Assembly: GCF_000956525.1 (NCBI RefSeq)
Contig: NZ_JYIW01000025.1
Location: forward strand, 62,001-126,000
Source: Microbacterium oxydans
GTDB taxonomy: Bacteria; Actinomycetota; Actinomycetes; Actinomycetales; Microbacteriaceae
Reading direction: 5' to 3'
DNA: 64,000 nucleotides
A program made the position numbers and the translations under genes. Positions within the stretch are counted from its first letter, which is position 1; the number at the start of each line of letters is the position of its first letter. The notes beneath the pieces are model-generated. The model saw only the letters and a list, made by a program, of their open reading frames with translations. It was not told where the DNA came from and made no database searches. This document shows, piece after piece, positions 16,987-25,449 of this stretch.

Positions 16987-17024
16987 GACGGTCTCCGGGA
17001 TGCCGAAGCATCCCGGAGACCGTC
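16987..17024 (-). terminator. 17-bp perfect hairpin between pstS and pstC (attenuator or partial terminator)
   Basis: gacggtctccgggatgc at 16987-17003 pairs with its exact complement at 17008-17024 around a CGAA tetraloop. It begins just six bases after the pstS stop. There is no long T run, so partial read-through and protection of the pstS mRNA 3' end are the likely effects. Confidence 0.75.
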
Positions 17025-17030
17025 GCATGA

Positions 17031-18137
17031 TCACTTGATGAGGTCGATCGCAGCCTGAGCCTGCGTGCGCAGGTCGTCGGAGATCGGTGCGCTGCCGGCG
17101 TTGGATGCCGCGGCGTCCTGGCCCTCGGCGCTGATCGCCGTGGTGAAGAAGGCCTTGGTCAGGGCGGCGACGTTCTCGTCCTCGTACTCGGCGCAGCCGA
17201 TGAGGTAGCTGACGAGGAGCACCGGGTAGGCGCCGTCGGCGGTCGTCGTGCGGTCGATCGCGAACGCGAGGTCACCCTCGGTGCGGCCGTCCTCGATCTT
17301 GGAGGCGTCGAGGGTCGCAGCAGCGCCCTCGGCGGAGTGTGCGACGAACGTGTCGCCGACCTTGACGTTGACGGCCGAGAAGTCGGCGGCCTGCGAGGAG
17401 TCGATGTAGCCGATGAGGCCCTGTCCGCCCTTGACGGCGTTCGCGACACCCGAGGTCTTTTCAGCCGACTCGCCGGCGAGGTCGGCCGGCCACTCCTCGA
17501 CGCTGCCAGCGGTCCACACGTCGCCGGCGGTCTGCGCGAGGTAGTCGGTGAAGTTGCCGGTGGTGCCCGACTTGTCGGAGCGGTGGACCGGCGTGATCGC
17601 CAGGTCGGGAAGCTTCGCGTCGGGGTTGTCCTTGGCGATCGCGGGGTCGTTCCAGTTCGTGATCTTGCCGGCGAAGATCGACGCGATGGTCTCGGCGTCG
17701 AGGTTCAGCTCGTCCACGCCGTCCAGCGAGAACACGATCGCGATCGGGGAGACGTAGGCGGGGATCTCGACGATGTCGGAGCCGTCGGTGCAGGCGCCGA
17801 AGCCGCCTGCTGCGACCTCGTCGGCCTTGAACGCGCGGTCGGAGCCGGCGAAGTTCACAGCGCCCTGCTGGAAGGACTCGCGGCCACCGCCGGAACCCTG
17901 CGGGTCGTACTCGACCTGTGCGTCGGGGTTGGTCTTCTGGAACTCGGCCGTCCATGCCTGGATGGCGACCTGCTGCGAGGAGGCGCCCGCGCCGACCAGC
18001 GAGCCGCTGACGGCGGCCGAGTCGGAGGTGGGGGCGTCGGAAGAAGCGGTGCCGCCTTCGTTCGCGGCACAACCGGCGAGTGCAAGAGCGGCGATGGCGC
18101 CGATGGCGCCGATGCGAGCGATTCGGGAGATCTTCAC
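17031..18137 (-). CDS. pstS: Phosphate-binding lipoprotein PstS
   Basis: This protein binds inorganic phosphate outside the membrane and delivers it to PstCA. The 368-residue protein has a signal with lipobox LAGC (Cys23). Phosphate-pocket motifs are visible: GAGASSQQVAIQAW near residue 50, GSGGGRESFQQGAVNFAGSDR near 84, and HRSDKSGTTGNFTDYL near 187. GTG at 18137 gives a normal signal peptide; a longer frame would put an odd 16-residue extension ahead of it. It is first in the pst operon, with a PHO box about 90-110 bases upstream. Confidence 0.95.
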   Translation of the reverse strand: MKISRIARIGAIGAIAALALAGCAANEGGTASSDAPTSDSAAVSGSLVGAGASSQQVAIQAWTAEFQKTNPDAQVEYDPQGSGGGRESFQQGAVNFAGSDRAFKADEVAAGGFGACTDGSDIVEIPAYVSPIAIVFSLDGVDELNLDAETIASIFAGKITNWNDPAIAKDNPDAKLPDLAITPVHRSDKSGTTGNFTDYLAQTAGDVWTAGSVEEWPADLAGESAEKTSGVANAVKGGQGLIGYIDSSQAADFSAVNVKVGDTFVAHSAEGAAATLDASKIEDGRTEGDLAFAIDRTTTADGAYPVLLVSYLIGCAEYEDENVAALTKAFFTTAISAEGQDAAASNAGSAPISDDLRTQAQAAIDLIK

Positions 18138-18224
18138 TGTGGATCCGTTCGATCGTGGATGAGGTTGAGGCCCGGTGCAGGGCACACAGTGACGCTATGC
18201 GCGGCGGTTAACGAGACTCTCCCG

Positions 18225-18246
18225 CGCAGGTGAACGGAAGGTGAAC
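18225..18246 (-). promoter_or_regulatory. PHO box (PhoP/RegX3 operator) of pstS
   Basis: On the minus strand two adjacent 11-base units, GTTCACCTTCC and GTTCACCTGCG, form the GTTCACC direct repeat of actinobacterial PHO boxes. A weaker GTTAACC element lies at 18205-18211, 22 bases from the start of the second unit. Activation under phosphate limitation by the RegX3-like regulator at 28440-29123 is inferred. Confidence 0.8.
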
Positions 18247-18322
18247 GACCGACGACGCTCTGGGGGCGTGCCCAGGCGGCACAAGGCGTGGTCGCCGACG
18301 ACGACCACGTCGCTTGCTCGCA

Positions 18323-18389
18323 GACTGGGTCGCTGTCCGCGAACCTGGGTCCGCTGCCCAAGGACTGGGTCGCTGAGCCTGTCGAAGCG
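18323..18389. repeat. Short direct repeats including the GGTCGCTGAGCCTGTCGAAG element
   Basis: ctgggtcgctg occurs at 18325 and 18365 and a variant ctgggtccgctg at 18345. The last copy extends to GGTCGCTGAGCCTGTCGAAG, ending immediately before the Nudix gene's stop codon. I remember the complement (CTTCGACAGGCTCAGCGACC) as an abundant intergenic repeat of Microbacterium-like genomes; the copy number here cannot be judged from one window. Confidence 0.6.
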
Positions 18390-19367
18390 TCAGACCTTCG
18401 GGATGTGCGTCTCGATCGCGATGATCCCCGAGCCGGGGTTCGTCGCCGAGAGGTGCACGACCGAGAACGCCGCCGGTTCCAGATCGGCCGCGCTGCTCAG
18501 GTACGAGCCCTGGATCGTGCCGGTCGCGAGGGCGATCTCCGAGAGGAGTCCTGGCAGCACCGGGCCGTGGCTGCAGACCACGGCGGGCTTGAGCGAGCGC
18601 ACCCGGTGTCCGATGACCGCGCGGAGGTCGTCGTCGCCGTTCTCCCAGGCATCCTGACTGATCCGCGCCGTCTCGACCACCTTCCGGCCGAGCGCTTTCG
18701 CGAGCGGGCGGACGGTGGAGACGCACCGAACCGCGTCGCTCGTGACGATCTTGCGGATGCCGAAGGCCTGCAGCGGGCCGACGATCGATTTCGCCTGCTT
18801 CTTCCCGCGTTCGGTGAGGGGGCGCCCTGCATCGGGGCCGTCCCACTCGGAGCGCGGGAGCGCCTTCGCGTGGCGGAGCACGACCACCGGGAAGGTCTGG
18901 AGCACACCGTCGTCGACGAGGTTCGAGAAGAAGTCGATGATCTCGAGGTCGACGGGGTAGCTGAGGCGGGCTCGTGCCTGCTTGACACTCACCCATTCGA
19001 GCGCGGCGATCTCGCGATTCGGCAGGAAGGTCGATTCGCGGATGGCGTCCTCGGTCGCTTCGGCCGCCCAGTAATGCACGACCTTCTGCTTGCGTGAAGT
19101 CATCACGTAGCGGCTCACGCCGACGGGCACACCGAGCGAGACGCGGATGCCGGTCTCCTCGTGCACCTCGCGGACCGCGGTCTCCGCGAGCATCTCACCT
19201 GGATCGACCTTGCCCTTGGGTAGCGTCACATCACGGTACTTCGTGCGATGGATCAGCAGGATCTTCAGCTTGCCCTCGACCAGGCGCCAGACGACAGCGC
19301 CAGCGGCGTAGACCGCTTTGTCGGTCCACCCTGCGCGCGGCGCCTCTGTCGTCTGTGCCGCGGTCAT
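18390..19367 (-). CDS. Nudix hydrolase fused to RHG (histidine) phosphatase, MutT1-like
   Basis: The 325-residue two-domain protein has an N-terminal Nudix domain with the box [22 protein letters not shown] (residues about 50-71), split here as Gx5E and REVHEE. The C-terminal histidine phosphatase domain starts at [25 protein letters not shown]. This matches mycobacterial MutT1, which hydrolyses 8-oxo-GTP and diadenosine polyphosphates. The ATG overlaps the ppk stop by four bases, so it is translated with polyphosphate kinase and could act in nucleotide or polyphosphate metabolism (inference). Confidence 0.88.
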   Translation of the reverse strand: MTAAQTTEAPRAGWTDKAVYAAGAVVWRLVEGKLKILLIHRTKYRDVTLPKGKVDPGEMLAETAVREVHEETGIRVSLGVPVGVSRYVMTSRKQKVVHYWAAEATEDAIRESTFLPNREIAALEWVSVKQARARLSYPVDLEIIDFFSNLVDDGVLQTFPVVVLRHAKALPRSEWDGPDAGRPLTERGKKQAKSIVGPLQAFGIRKIVTSDAVRCVSTVRPLAKALGRKVVETARISQDAWENGDDDLRAVIGHRVRSLKPAVVCSHGPVLPGLLSEIALATGTIQGSYLSSAADLEPAAFSVVHLSATNPGSGIIAIETHIPKV

Positions 19368-21538
19368 CGCACCGACCGTGCGCGACGTCGTCGCTGGATC
19401 AACCCCATGGTCTTATCCTGCAGGTCGATGAGCGGGTTCCCCTCGGCATCCTCGGCGTGGCGCTCCCAGACTCCCTCTGCACCGAGGTGCCACGACGTGG
19501 TCCCCGGATCCATCGCGAGATCGAAGAAGGCCTGCAGCTCCTGCAGGTGCGCCGGGTCGTTCACCCTGACGAGGGCCTCGACGCGTCGGTCGAGGTTGCG
19601 GTGCATCATGTCGGCACTGCCGATGTAGACCTGGGGGTCGCCGCCGTTCTCGAATGCGAAGATCCGCGAGTGCTCGAGATATCGACCGAGGATGCTGCGC
19701 ACGGTGATGTTGTCGCTGATGCCGTCGAGGTCGGTGCGCAGGCTGCAGATGCCGCGGACCCAGACCTCGACCTTCACGCCGGCGACGCTCGCGCGATAGA
19801 GCGCGTCGATGATCTCCTCGTCGACCATGGAGTTCACCTTGATGCGGATGTGCGCCGGTTTGCCCGCCTCCGCGTTCTTCCGCTCCGCGTCGATCTGACG
19901 CACCAGGCCCTTGCGCAGGTGGAGGGGGGCGACGAGCAGCCGCTTGAACTTCTTCTCGATCGCGTAGCCGCTGAGCTCGTTGAACAGACGGGTGAGGTCC
20001 TTGCCGACCTGCGCATCGGCGGTGAACAGGCCGAAGTCCTCGTAGATGCGACTGGTCTTCGGGTTGTAGTTGCCGGTGCCGACGTGCGAATAGTGCTGCA
20101 GCTTGCCGTCTTCCTCGCGGATCACGAGCGCGAGCTTGCAGTGGGTCTTCAGACCGACGAGGCCGTAGACCACGTGCACGCCGGCCTTCTCGAGCTTGCG
20201 CGCCCAGACGATGTTGTTCGCCTCGTCGAATCGCGCCTTGACCTCGACCAGCGCGAGCACCTGCTTGCCGGCCTCCGCCGCGTCGATCAGCGCCTGCACG
20301 ATGGGGCTGTCGCCCGAGGTGCGGTACAGGGTCTGCTTGATGGCGAGCACGTGCGGATCGCGGGCGGCCTGCTCCAGGAAGGCCTGCACGCTGGTCGTGA
20401 ACGACTCGTACGGGTGGTGCACCAGCACATCGGCCTTGCGGATGGCCTTGAACATGTCGGCGCGCGTGCTGCTGTCGCCCGGTTGGAACGCGACGGCCGT
20501 GGTCGGCAGGTGCGGCGGGTAGCGCAGGTCGGGGCGATCGATGCGGGACAGCGCGAACAGCCCACGCAGGTCGAGCGGGCCGGGGAGGCGGTAGGTCTCC
20601 TGGTCGGTGATGTCGAGTTCCTTCACGAGCAGCTCGAGCGTCACGTCGTCCATGTCGTCCGTGATCTCGAGGCGGATCGGCGGGCCGAAACGGCGACGCA
20701 GCAGCTCGGCTTCGAGTGCCTGGATGAGGTTCTCGCTCTCATCCTCCTCGATCTCGACGTCCTCGTTGCGGGTGAGGCGGAAGGCGTGGTGGTCGAGCAC
20801 CTCCATGCCGGGGAACAGATCGCCCAGGTGATTGGCGATCAGCTCCTCGAGGCTGAGGTAGCGGACGATCGTGCCGGAACCCGGCACCTCGACGAAGCGC
20901 GGCAGCATCGGCGGCACCTTGAGGCGCGCGAACTCCTGGCGTCCGGTGCGGGCGTTGCGGATGCGGATCGCCAGGTTCAGCGAGAGTCCCGAGATGTAGG
21001 GGAACGGATGCGCCGGGTCGACCGCGAGCGGCATGAGCACCGGGAAGACCTGCGCCTGGAAGTACTCAGACAGGGCGGCGCGCTCCGGCTCGGTGAGCTC
21101 GGACCACGCGGTGATCTCGACGCCCGCATCGGCGAGTGCCGGACGGACCAGCGAGGTCCAGGCGTCGGCGTGACGCAGCTGCAGGGCATGCGCCTCGCGG
21201 GAGATGTCGGTGAGGGCGTCTGCGGGGGAGCGCCCGATGTTCGTCGGCACAGCGAGTCCGGTCACGATGCGGCGCTTCAGTCCGGCGACGCGCACCATGA
21301 AGAACTCGTCGAGGTTGCTCGCGAAGATCGCCAGGAAGTTGGCCCGCTCGAGTTCGGGCAGCGACGGGTCCTCGGCGAGCTCGAGCACCCGCTGGTTGAA
21401 CGCCAGCCAGCTGAGCTCGCGGTCGAGGTAGCGGTGGTCGGGGAGCAGGGCATCCGGCGACTCGATGGCATCGAAGTCGTCGTCTTCGGCGTCACCGAGT
21501 CCTGCGTCGGCGAGTGCGGGATCGATCATGGGGTACAT
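19364..21538 (-). CDS. ppk: Polyphosphate kinase 1
   Basis: This enzyme reversibly makes long-chain polyphosphate from ATP. The 724-residue protein has the N domain ([19 protein letters not shown]), the head domain, and two PLD-like catalytic domains with autophosphorylated His485 in [22 protein letters not shown] second conserved histidine lies in [13 protein letters not shown]. The start is ATG 21538; ATG 21529, three codons in, is an alternative. Neither has a clear ribosome site. The gene sits between a GlnR-type regulator and the Nudix/RHG gene on the same strand, so all three are probably cotranscribed. Confidence 0.96.
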   Translation of the reverse strand: MYPMIDPALADAGLGDAEDDDFDAIESPDALLPDHRYLDRELSWLAFNQRVLELAEDPSLPELERANFLAIFASNLDEFFMVRVAGLKRRIVTGLAVPTNIGRSPADALTDISREAHALQLRHADAWTSLVRPALADAGVEITAWSELTEPERAALSEYFQAQVFPVLMPLAVDPAHPFPYISGLSLNLAIRIRNARTGRQEFARLKVPPMLPRFVEVPGSGTIVRYLSLEELIANHLGDLFPGMEVLDHHAFRLTRNEDVEIEEDESENLIQALEAELLRRRFGPPIRLEITDDMDDVTLELLVKELDITDQETYRLPGPLDLRGLFALSRIDRPDLRYPPHLPTTAVAFQPGDSSTRADMFKAIRKADVLVHHPYESFTTSVQAFLEQAARDPHVLAIKQTLYRTSGDSPIVQALIDAAEAGKQVLALVEVKARFDEANNIVWARKLEKAGVHVVYGLVGLKTHCKLALVIREEDGKLQHYSHVGTGNYNPKTSRIYEDFGLFTADAQVGKDLTRLFNELSGYAIEKKFKRLLVAPLHLRKGLVRQIDAERKNAEAGKPAHIRIKVNSMVDEEIIDALYRASVAGVKVEVWVRGICSLRTDLDGISDNITVRSILGRYLEHSRIFAFENGGDPQVYIGSADMMHRNLDRRVEALVRVNDPAHLQELQAFFDLAMDPGTTSWHLGAEGVWERHAEDAEGNPLIDLQDKTMGLIQRRRRARSVR

Positions 21539-21581
21539 CTAAGCACCGCCAGGTGTCGTGCGCGTGAACGGGGTCGTCGCG

Positions 21582-22265
21582 TCAGCGCGTTGCGACGACC
21601 GTCTCGTCGTCGTAGACGTTGAAGCGGTAGCCGACGTTCCGCACGGTGCCGATGATCTGGTCGGCATCGCCGAGCTTCGCGCGCAACCGCCGCACGTGCA
21701 CGTCGACCGTGCGGGTGCCGCCGAAGTAGTCGTACCCCCACACCTCGCTGAGCAGCTGCTCGCGCGTGAACACCCTGGACGGGTGCGTCGCCAGGAAGTG
21801 CAGGAGCTGGAACTCCTTATACGTCAGGTCGAGCGGCTTCCCGTGCAGCTTGGCCGAGTAGGACTGCTCGTCGATCGTGACCCCGGAGGCCTGGACGCGG
21901 GTCGGCGCGGCGACCTCGTCACGCCGGGCGAGTGCGAGCCTCACGCGGGCATCGGCCTCCGCGGGGCCCGCCGTCGAGAGGAGTACATCGTCGATGCCCC
22001 AGTCGCCGGAGAGCGCGCTCATACCGCCTTCCGTGACGACGAGCAGCAGGGGCGCGTCCTGCCCTGTGGCGCGCAGCAGGCGGCAGAGGGACTTCGCTCC
22101 GACGAGATCCTGGCGGCCGTCGACGATCACGATGTCGTACTCCGGAGCACTGACGAGCTGTGCCGGTTCGGCCGGGATCTGGCGGACGCGGTGGCTGAGC
22201 AGTTCGAGCGCGGGCAGCACCGGCTCCGAGATCGGAGCGTTCGTCAGAACCAGAATCTCGGCCAC
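21582..22265 (-). CDS. glnR: GlnR-type orphan response regulator (nitrogen control), winged helix
   Basis: The 227-residue protein has a receiver-like N-terminus matching mycobacterial and Streptomyces GlnR ([51 protein letters not shown]). The C-terminal OmpR-type DNA-binding domain ends in [14 protein letters not shown] and VGYRFNV. Asp49 in [10 protein letters not shown] is kept, but the N-terminal acidic pair needed for phosphorylation is absent, as in GlnR, so it is probably not controlled by a kinase. GTG 22265 has a GAGGAG site at good spacing; GTG 22271 is possible. It lies just upstream of ppk. Confidence 0.85.
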   Translation of the reverse strand: MAEILVLTNAPISEPVLPALELLSHRVRQIPAEPAQLVSAPEYDIVIVDGRQDLVGAKSLCRLLRATGQDAPLLLVVTEGGMSALSGDWGIDDVLLSTAGPAEADARVRLALARRDEVAAPTRVQASGVTIDEQSYSAKLHGKPLDLTYKEFQLLHFLATHPSRVFTREQLLSEVWGYDYFGGTRTVDVHVRRLRAKLGDADQIIGTVRNVGYRFNVYDDETVVATR

Positions 22266-22325
22266 GCGCACTCCTCACCTGCATCGGGCGATGCCGTGGG
22301 GCCATGATACCGGCACCTGATGGGT

Positions 22326-22331
22326 CACAAT
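22326..22331 (+). promoter_or_regulatory. -10 box (CACAAT), leaderless promoter
   Basis: CACAAT ends six bases before the ATG at 22338. Confidence 0.4.
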
Positions 22332-22337
22332 GGAGTC

Positions 22338-22628
22338 ATGTCGGAACCAGCCCTCGCACCGCGCAACGCCTTCGTCGGCGTGATCGCCGTCTGGGTCGTC
22401 GCCTTCCTCTCCAGCATCGCGGTCGGGATCTTCGTCCCCGAGGAGTGGCGAGTGTCCTGGATGCTCGTCGCTTTCGGCGGCACGATTCTGCTGTCGTTCG
22501 CCGTGCAGCTCTGGTACGGGCGAACGCAGGGCTTCATCTTCCGCGTCGCCGGGAGCGTCACCGGAGCCCTGCTGCTGATGGGGATGATCTCGGTCGGATT
22601 CGGTCTCGCCGCCCTGATTCCTGCCTGA
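22338..22628 (+). CDS. Small integral membrane protein, function unknown
   Basis: The 96-residue protein has three hydrophobic helices (about residues 12-33, 41-60 and 69-94) with a short polar N-terminus (MSEPALAPRN). It has no recognised catalytic motif; RTQGFIFRVAGSVTGALLLMG is the most conserved-looking part. It is divergent from glnR. I chose the ATG at 22338 because CACAAT lies six bases upstream; another in-frame ATG is six codons earlier. Similar short three-helix proteins are common in Microbacteriaceae, without known function. Confidence 0.6.
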   Translation: MSEPALAPRNAFVGVIAVWVVAFLSSIAVGIFVPEEWRVSWMLVAFGGTILLSFAVQLWYGRTQGFIFRVAGSVTGALLLMGMISVGFGLAALIPA

Positions 22629-22659
22629 CACCGCCCCGCGTCGGGGTAATGTGGAGGTC

Positions 22660-22773
22660 ATGGACATCATGGCGCTCGAGATCTTCTTCATCGGTCTGCT
22701 CGGCCTTGCGAGCCTGGCGATCGTCTTCGTCTCGGCTGTGGTGCTGCGCAACCTGTTCCGCGGCCAGCGCTGA
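22660..22773 (+). CDS. 37-residue single-pass membrane peptide
   Basis: ATG at 22660 is preceded by a perfect GGAGG site (22653-22657) and TAATGT seven bases upstream. The peptide is MDIMALEIFFIGLLGLASLA... followed by a basic end (LRNLFRGQR). That is one transmembrane helix with acidic residues on one side and positive charges on the other. It lies between the small membrane protein and the nitrobindin gene. The function is unknown. The strong ribosome site and the clean amphipathic charge pattern argue that it is translated. Confidence 0.6.
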   Translation: MDIMALEIFFIGLLGLASLAIVFVSAVVLRNLFRGQR

Positions 22774-22781
22774 GCCCGATC

Positions 22782-23384
22782 GTGCTCGACCTGCCGACCG
22801 ATCTCCCCGCCGACATCGTCCCGCTCTCGTGGCTGATCGGCGTCTGGGAGGGCACTGGTGTGCTCGACTTCCCGGTCGGCGACGATCGCGTGCAGGGCGA
22901 GTTCGCACATCGCGTGAGCTTCAGCCATGACGGCGGTCCCTTCCTGAACTACTCGGCCACGGCGACGCTCCTCGGCGAGGAGGATGCGGTTCCGCAGCAG
23001 CTGATCGCGGAGACCGGCTTCTGGCGCCTCGCCCGCCCTGCGGCCGACACGGACGCAGGACCCGGGCTGCTGCCCCCGCTGGCGACGCCGACCACACGAA
23101 CCGTCGATGACGTCGAGCTGCTCCGCGCCGAGAGCGGCGGCTTCCCGATCGAGGTCTCGATCGCACACGCCGACGGGATGCTCGAGCTGTACCTCGGCGA
23201 GATCAACGGGCCCCGGATCGACATCTCCACCGACGCGATCGTGCGCGGCGCCGGGGCGAAGGAGTACGGCGCGGCGACGCGCCTGTACGGTCTGGTCGAC
23301 GGACACCTGCTCTGGGCGTGGGACATCGCCGCACTCGGCACGGCGCTCCGCTCGCACGCCTCCGCGCGCCTGGCGAAGGTCTGA
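22782..23384 (+). CDS. Nitrobindin-like heme-binding beta-barrel (FABP/THAP4 family)
   Basis: The 200-residue protein shows the family motif SWLIGVWEGTG near residue 17 and a C-terminal segment RLYGLVDGHLLWAWDIAALGTALRSHASARL, in which the His corresponds to the heme ligand of mycobacterial nitrobindins. Such proteins bind ferric heme in a 10-stranded barrel and isomerise peroxynitrite to nitrate. It starts with GTG eight bases after the small peptide gene, and its stop is two bases before the ygfZ ATG, so these are probably one operon. Confidence 0.85.
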   Translation: MLDLPTDLPADIVPLSWLIGVWEGTGVLDFPVGDDRVQGEFAHRVSFSHDGGPFLNYSATATLLGEEDAVPQQLIAETGFWRLARPAADTDAGPGLLPPLATPTTRTVDDVELLRAESGGFPIEVSIAHADGMLELYLGEINGPRIDISTDAIVRGAGAKEYGAATRLYGLVDGHLLWAWDIAALGTALRSHASARLAKV

Positions 23385-23385
23385 C

Positions 23386-24516
23386 ATGAGCGCGTTCTCC
23401 GGCATCCGCGGAGCTGTCGCCGACGAGCACGGGATCTCGCACTTCGGTGAGCCCTTCATCGAACAGCGGCGCCTGGCTGCCGGCACCGCCTTCGTTCCGC
23501 TCGACGACCGACGTGTGATCGAGGTCGCGGGCCCCGAGCGGCTCAGCTGGCTGGATTCGATCACCTCGCAGTCCGTCGGGCGGCTCGCCCCCGGCGAGAG
23601 CACCGAGCTGCTCGTGCTCGACCCGCAGGGCCGCGTCGAGCATGCGGCAGGTGTCCTCGATGACGGCGCATCGACCTGGCTGATCGCTGATGCGGCAGAC
23701 GCGGACGGCCTCGCGACGTGGCTGACCCGCATGAAGTTCCGCACCCAGGCGACGGTCGACCTGCGGACGGAGCTCTCGCTCCTCGGGTTCGTCGACGGCG
23801 GATCGGCGGCCGAGACCGTGATCACGGCAGCACTCGCCCCGAACGGTGTCCCGCTCGTCTGGGCTGACCCCTGGCAGCGTGTGTCGATCGGCGGGCACCA
23901 GTACGCCGAGGTCTCCGATCACCCCGGCGCGGCGCTCGCCTGGCGCGTCGGCGTCGTGCCGATGGAGGCACTCGATGCGCTCGCCGCCTCCGTCGCACCG
24001 GAAGCGGTCGCAGGGCTGCTCGCGGCTGAGGCGCTTCGCATCGCGGCCTGGCGCCCTCGATGGGCGGCAGAGGTCGATGATCGCTCGCTGCCACACGAAT
24101 CCGACTGGATCCGCAGTGCAGTGCACCTGAGCAAGGGCTGCTACCGCGGTCAGGAGACCGTCGCGAAGGTGCACAACCTCGGTCACCCGCCGCGCCGCCT
24201 CGCCGCGCTGCAGCTCGACGGCAGCGAGGCAGTGCTCCCCGCCCCCGGGTCGCCCGTCTTCGTCGGCGACGACGAGGTCGGCCACATCACGTCGGTCGCC
24301 CGGCATCATGAAGACGGCCCGATCGCGCTCGCGATCCTCGCGCGTCGCACGCCGGTCGGCGACCTCGTGGTCCGAGACGACGGGGTCGACATCGCGGCTG
24401 CGCAGCAGGTCATCGTGCCGGCGGATGCGGGCGCGACCGCCGACATCCCGCGCATCACCCGCCTGTCTCGGCGCCCGGTCGCTCCGGATCCGCGAGGCAG
24501 CAGCGTCGGACGCTGA
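23386..24516 (+). CDS. ygfZ: Folate-binding protein YgfZ/GcvT-like (iron-sulfur repair)
   Basis: The 376-residue protein has the YgfZ fingerprint KGCYRGQE (Lys250, Cys252) and a GcvT-like folate-binding fold (SWLDSITSQSV, ELLVLDPQGRVEHA). YgfZ uses tetrahydrofolate to help repair or mature Fe-S enzymes such as the tRNA modifier MiaB. ATG 23386 is chosen because it follows the nitrobindin stop by one base (TCTGACATG); the upstream frame continues through that gene. Pairing of YgfZ with a heme/NO-linked protein suggests a common role in Fe-S or nitrosative damage (inference). Confidence 0.88.
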   Translation: MSAFSGIRGAVADEHGISHFGEPFIEQRRLAAGTAFVPLDDRRVIEVAGPERLSWLDSITSQSVGRLAPGESTELLVLDPQGRVEHAAGVLDDGASTWLIADAADADGLATWLTRMKFRTQATVDLRTELSLLGFVDGGSAAETVITAALAPNGVPLVWADPWQRVSIGGHQYAEVSDHPGAALAWRVGVVPMEALDALAASVAPEAVAGLLAAEALRIAAWRPRWAAEVDDRSLPHESDWIRSAVHLSKGCYRGQETVAKVHNLGHPPRRLAALQLDGSEAVLPAPGSPVFVGDDEVGHITSVARHHEDGPIALAILARRTPVGDLVVRDDGVDIAAAQQVIVPADAGATADIPRITRLSRRPVAPDPRGSSVGR

Positions 24517-24543
24517 GCACTGGACGCGTCGCGGCGCGACGCG

Positions 24544-25368
24544 TCAGGGCAACGGCGCCACGGACTCCCACGGCACCGTCAGCTCTCCGAGCCGCCACCG
24601 CGTGCGTCCGCCCTGCACCGGCCACCCCTGGGCGCGCAGCGCCGACACGGCGGCCAGGAAACGCTGCGTCGAGCCGAACGTCGAGAGCGGTGCTGCTCGC
24701 TCCCACTCCCGGTCGAGATCGGTGAGCAGCGAGTGGATGCGCTCGCCTGGCACGTTCCGATGGATCAGCGCCTTGGGCAGCCGCTCGGCGACGATGCTCG
24801 GCTGTGCGAGCTCCGCCAGGCGCAACGAGATCGTGAACCGCAGGGCGCGACCGTCGGGTCCGACGTCGATCCAGCTGGAGACACGGCCGATCTCATCGCA
24901 GGTGCCCTCGACCAGCAGTCCGTCCGGCGCCAGCCTCGACGACATGGTGCGCCAGGCATCCGCGACGTCGGCCTCGTCATATTGCCGGAGCACGTTCATG
25001 GCTCGGATCACCGCCGGTCGCCGCGCGCCGGGGAGTGGCACCTCGAAGCCGCCGCGGGCGAACGACACCTGCAGCTCCGGCGAGAACGGGGTGCGTCCCG
25101 CCTGCACATCGGCGAGCTGTTCCTTCGCGAGCGCCACGCGCGCCGGGTCGATCTCGAGGCCGCGCACCTCGGCATCCGCGCGCACGCTCTGCAGTCGCGC
25201 CGCGAGTTCGAACGCGGTCACACCGCTGGCACCGAACCCGAGGTCGACGACGAGCGGATCCGCCGCACGGAGGAACGTGCGGCTCGCGGCGATCCAGCGG
25301 TCGTTGCGCCGCAGCCGGTTGGTGCCGGTCGTCCCTCGCGTCGGTCGACCGAGGGGAGAAGACGCCAT
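24544..25368 (-). CDS. Class I SAM-dependent methyltransferase-like protein
   Basis: The 274-residue protein has the Rossmann motif I VVDLGFGASGVTAFELAARL and motif II RGLEIDPARVALA, followed by a C-terminal actinobacterial extension (STFGSTQRFLAAVSALRAQGWPV). It resembles Mycobacterium Rv0495c-type proteins encoded near gpm1 and senX3-regX3, and here it is likewise next to gpm. The substrate is unknown. The ATG has GAGGAT six bases upstream on the minus strand, suggesting leaderless transcription and fixing the start. It is divergent from gpm. Confidence 0.75.
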   Translation of the reverse strand: MASSPLGRPTRGTTGTNRLRRNDRWIAASRTFLRAADPLVVDLGFGASGVTAFELAARLQSVRADAEVRGLEIDPARVALAKEQLADVQAGRTPFSPELQVSFARGGFEVPLPGARRPAVIRAMNVLRQYDEADVADAWRTMSSRLAPDGLLVEGTCDEIGRVSSWIDVGPDGRALRFTISLRLAELAQPSIVAERLPKALIHRNVPGERIHSLLTDLDREWERAAPLSTFGSTQRFLAAVSALRAQGWPVQGGRTRWRLGELTVPWESVAPLP

Positions 25369-25374
25369 GCGTCA

Positions 25375-25380
25375 ATCCTC
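25375..25380 (-). promoter_or_regulatory. -10 box (GAGGAT) of the methyltransferase gene
   Basis: On the minus strand GAGGAT ends six bases before the ATG at 25368. Confidence 0.4.
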
Positions 25381-25437
25381 CCAGCCCTTCGCTGCGGTCA
25401 GCGACCGTCCGGGGCGCGAAGGCGGGACCGACGCGGA

Positions 25438-25443
25438 TAAACT
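25438..25443 (+). promoter_or_regulatory. -10 box (TAAACT), leaderless gpm promoter
   Basis: TAAACT ends six bases before the gpm ATG. Confidence 0.6.
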
Positions 25444-25449
25444 GGCGGC

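Noticed and set aside
18288..18308. gtggtcg/cgaccac hairpin downstream of the Nudix gene
   Set aside because: A 7-bp stem with no T run is too weak alone to call as a terminator.
19094..21622. 842-codon open frame on the plus strand across ppk
   Set aside because: It is the antisense of ppk. The translation is rich in valine/arginine/leucine with no domain, and the minus-strand frame is a full polyphosphate kinase.
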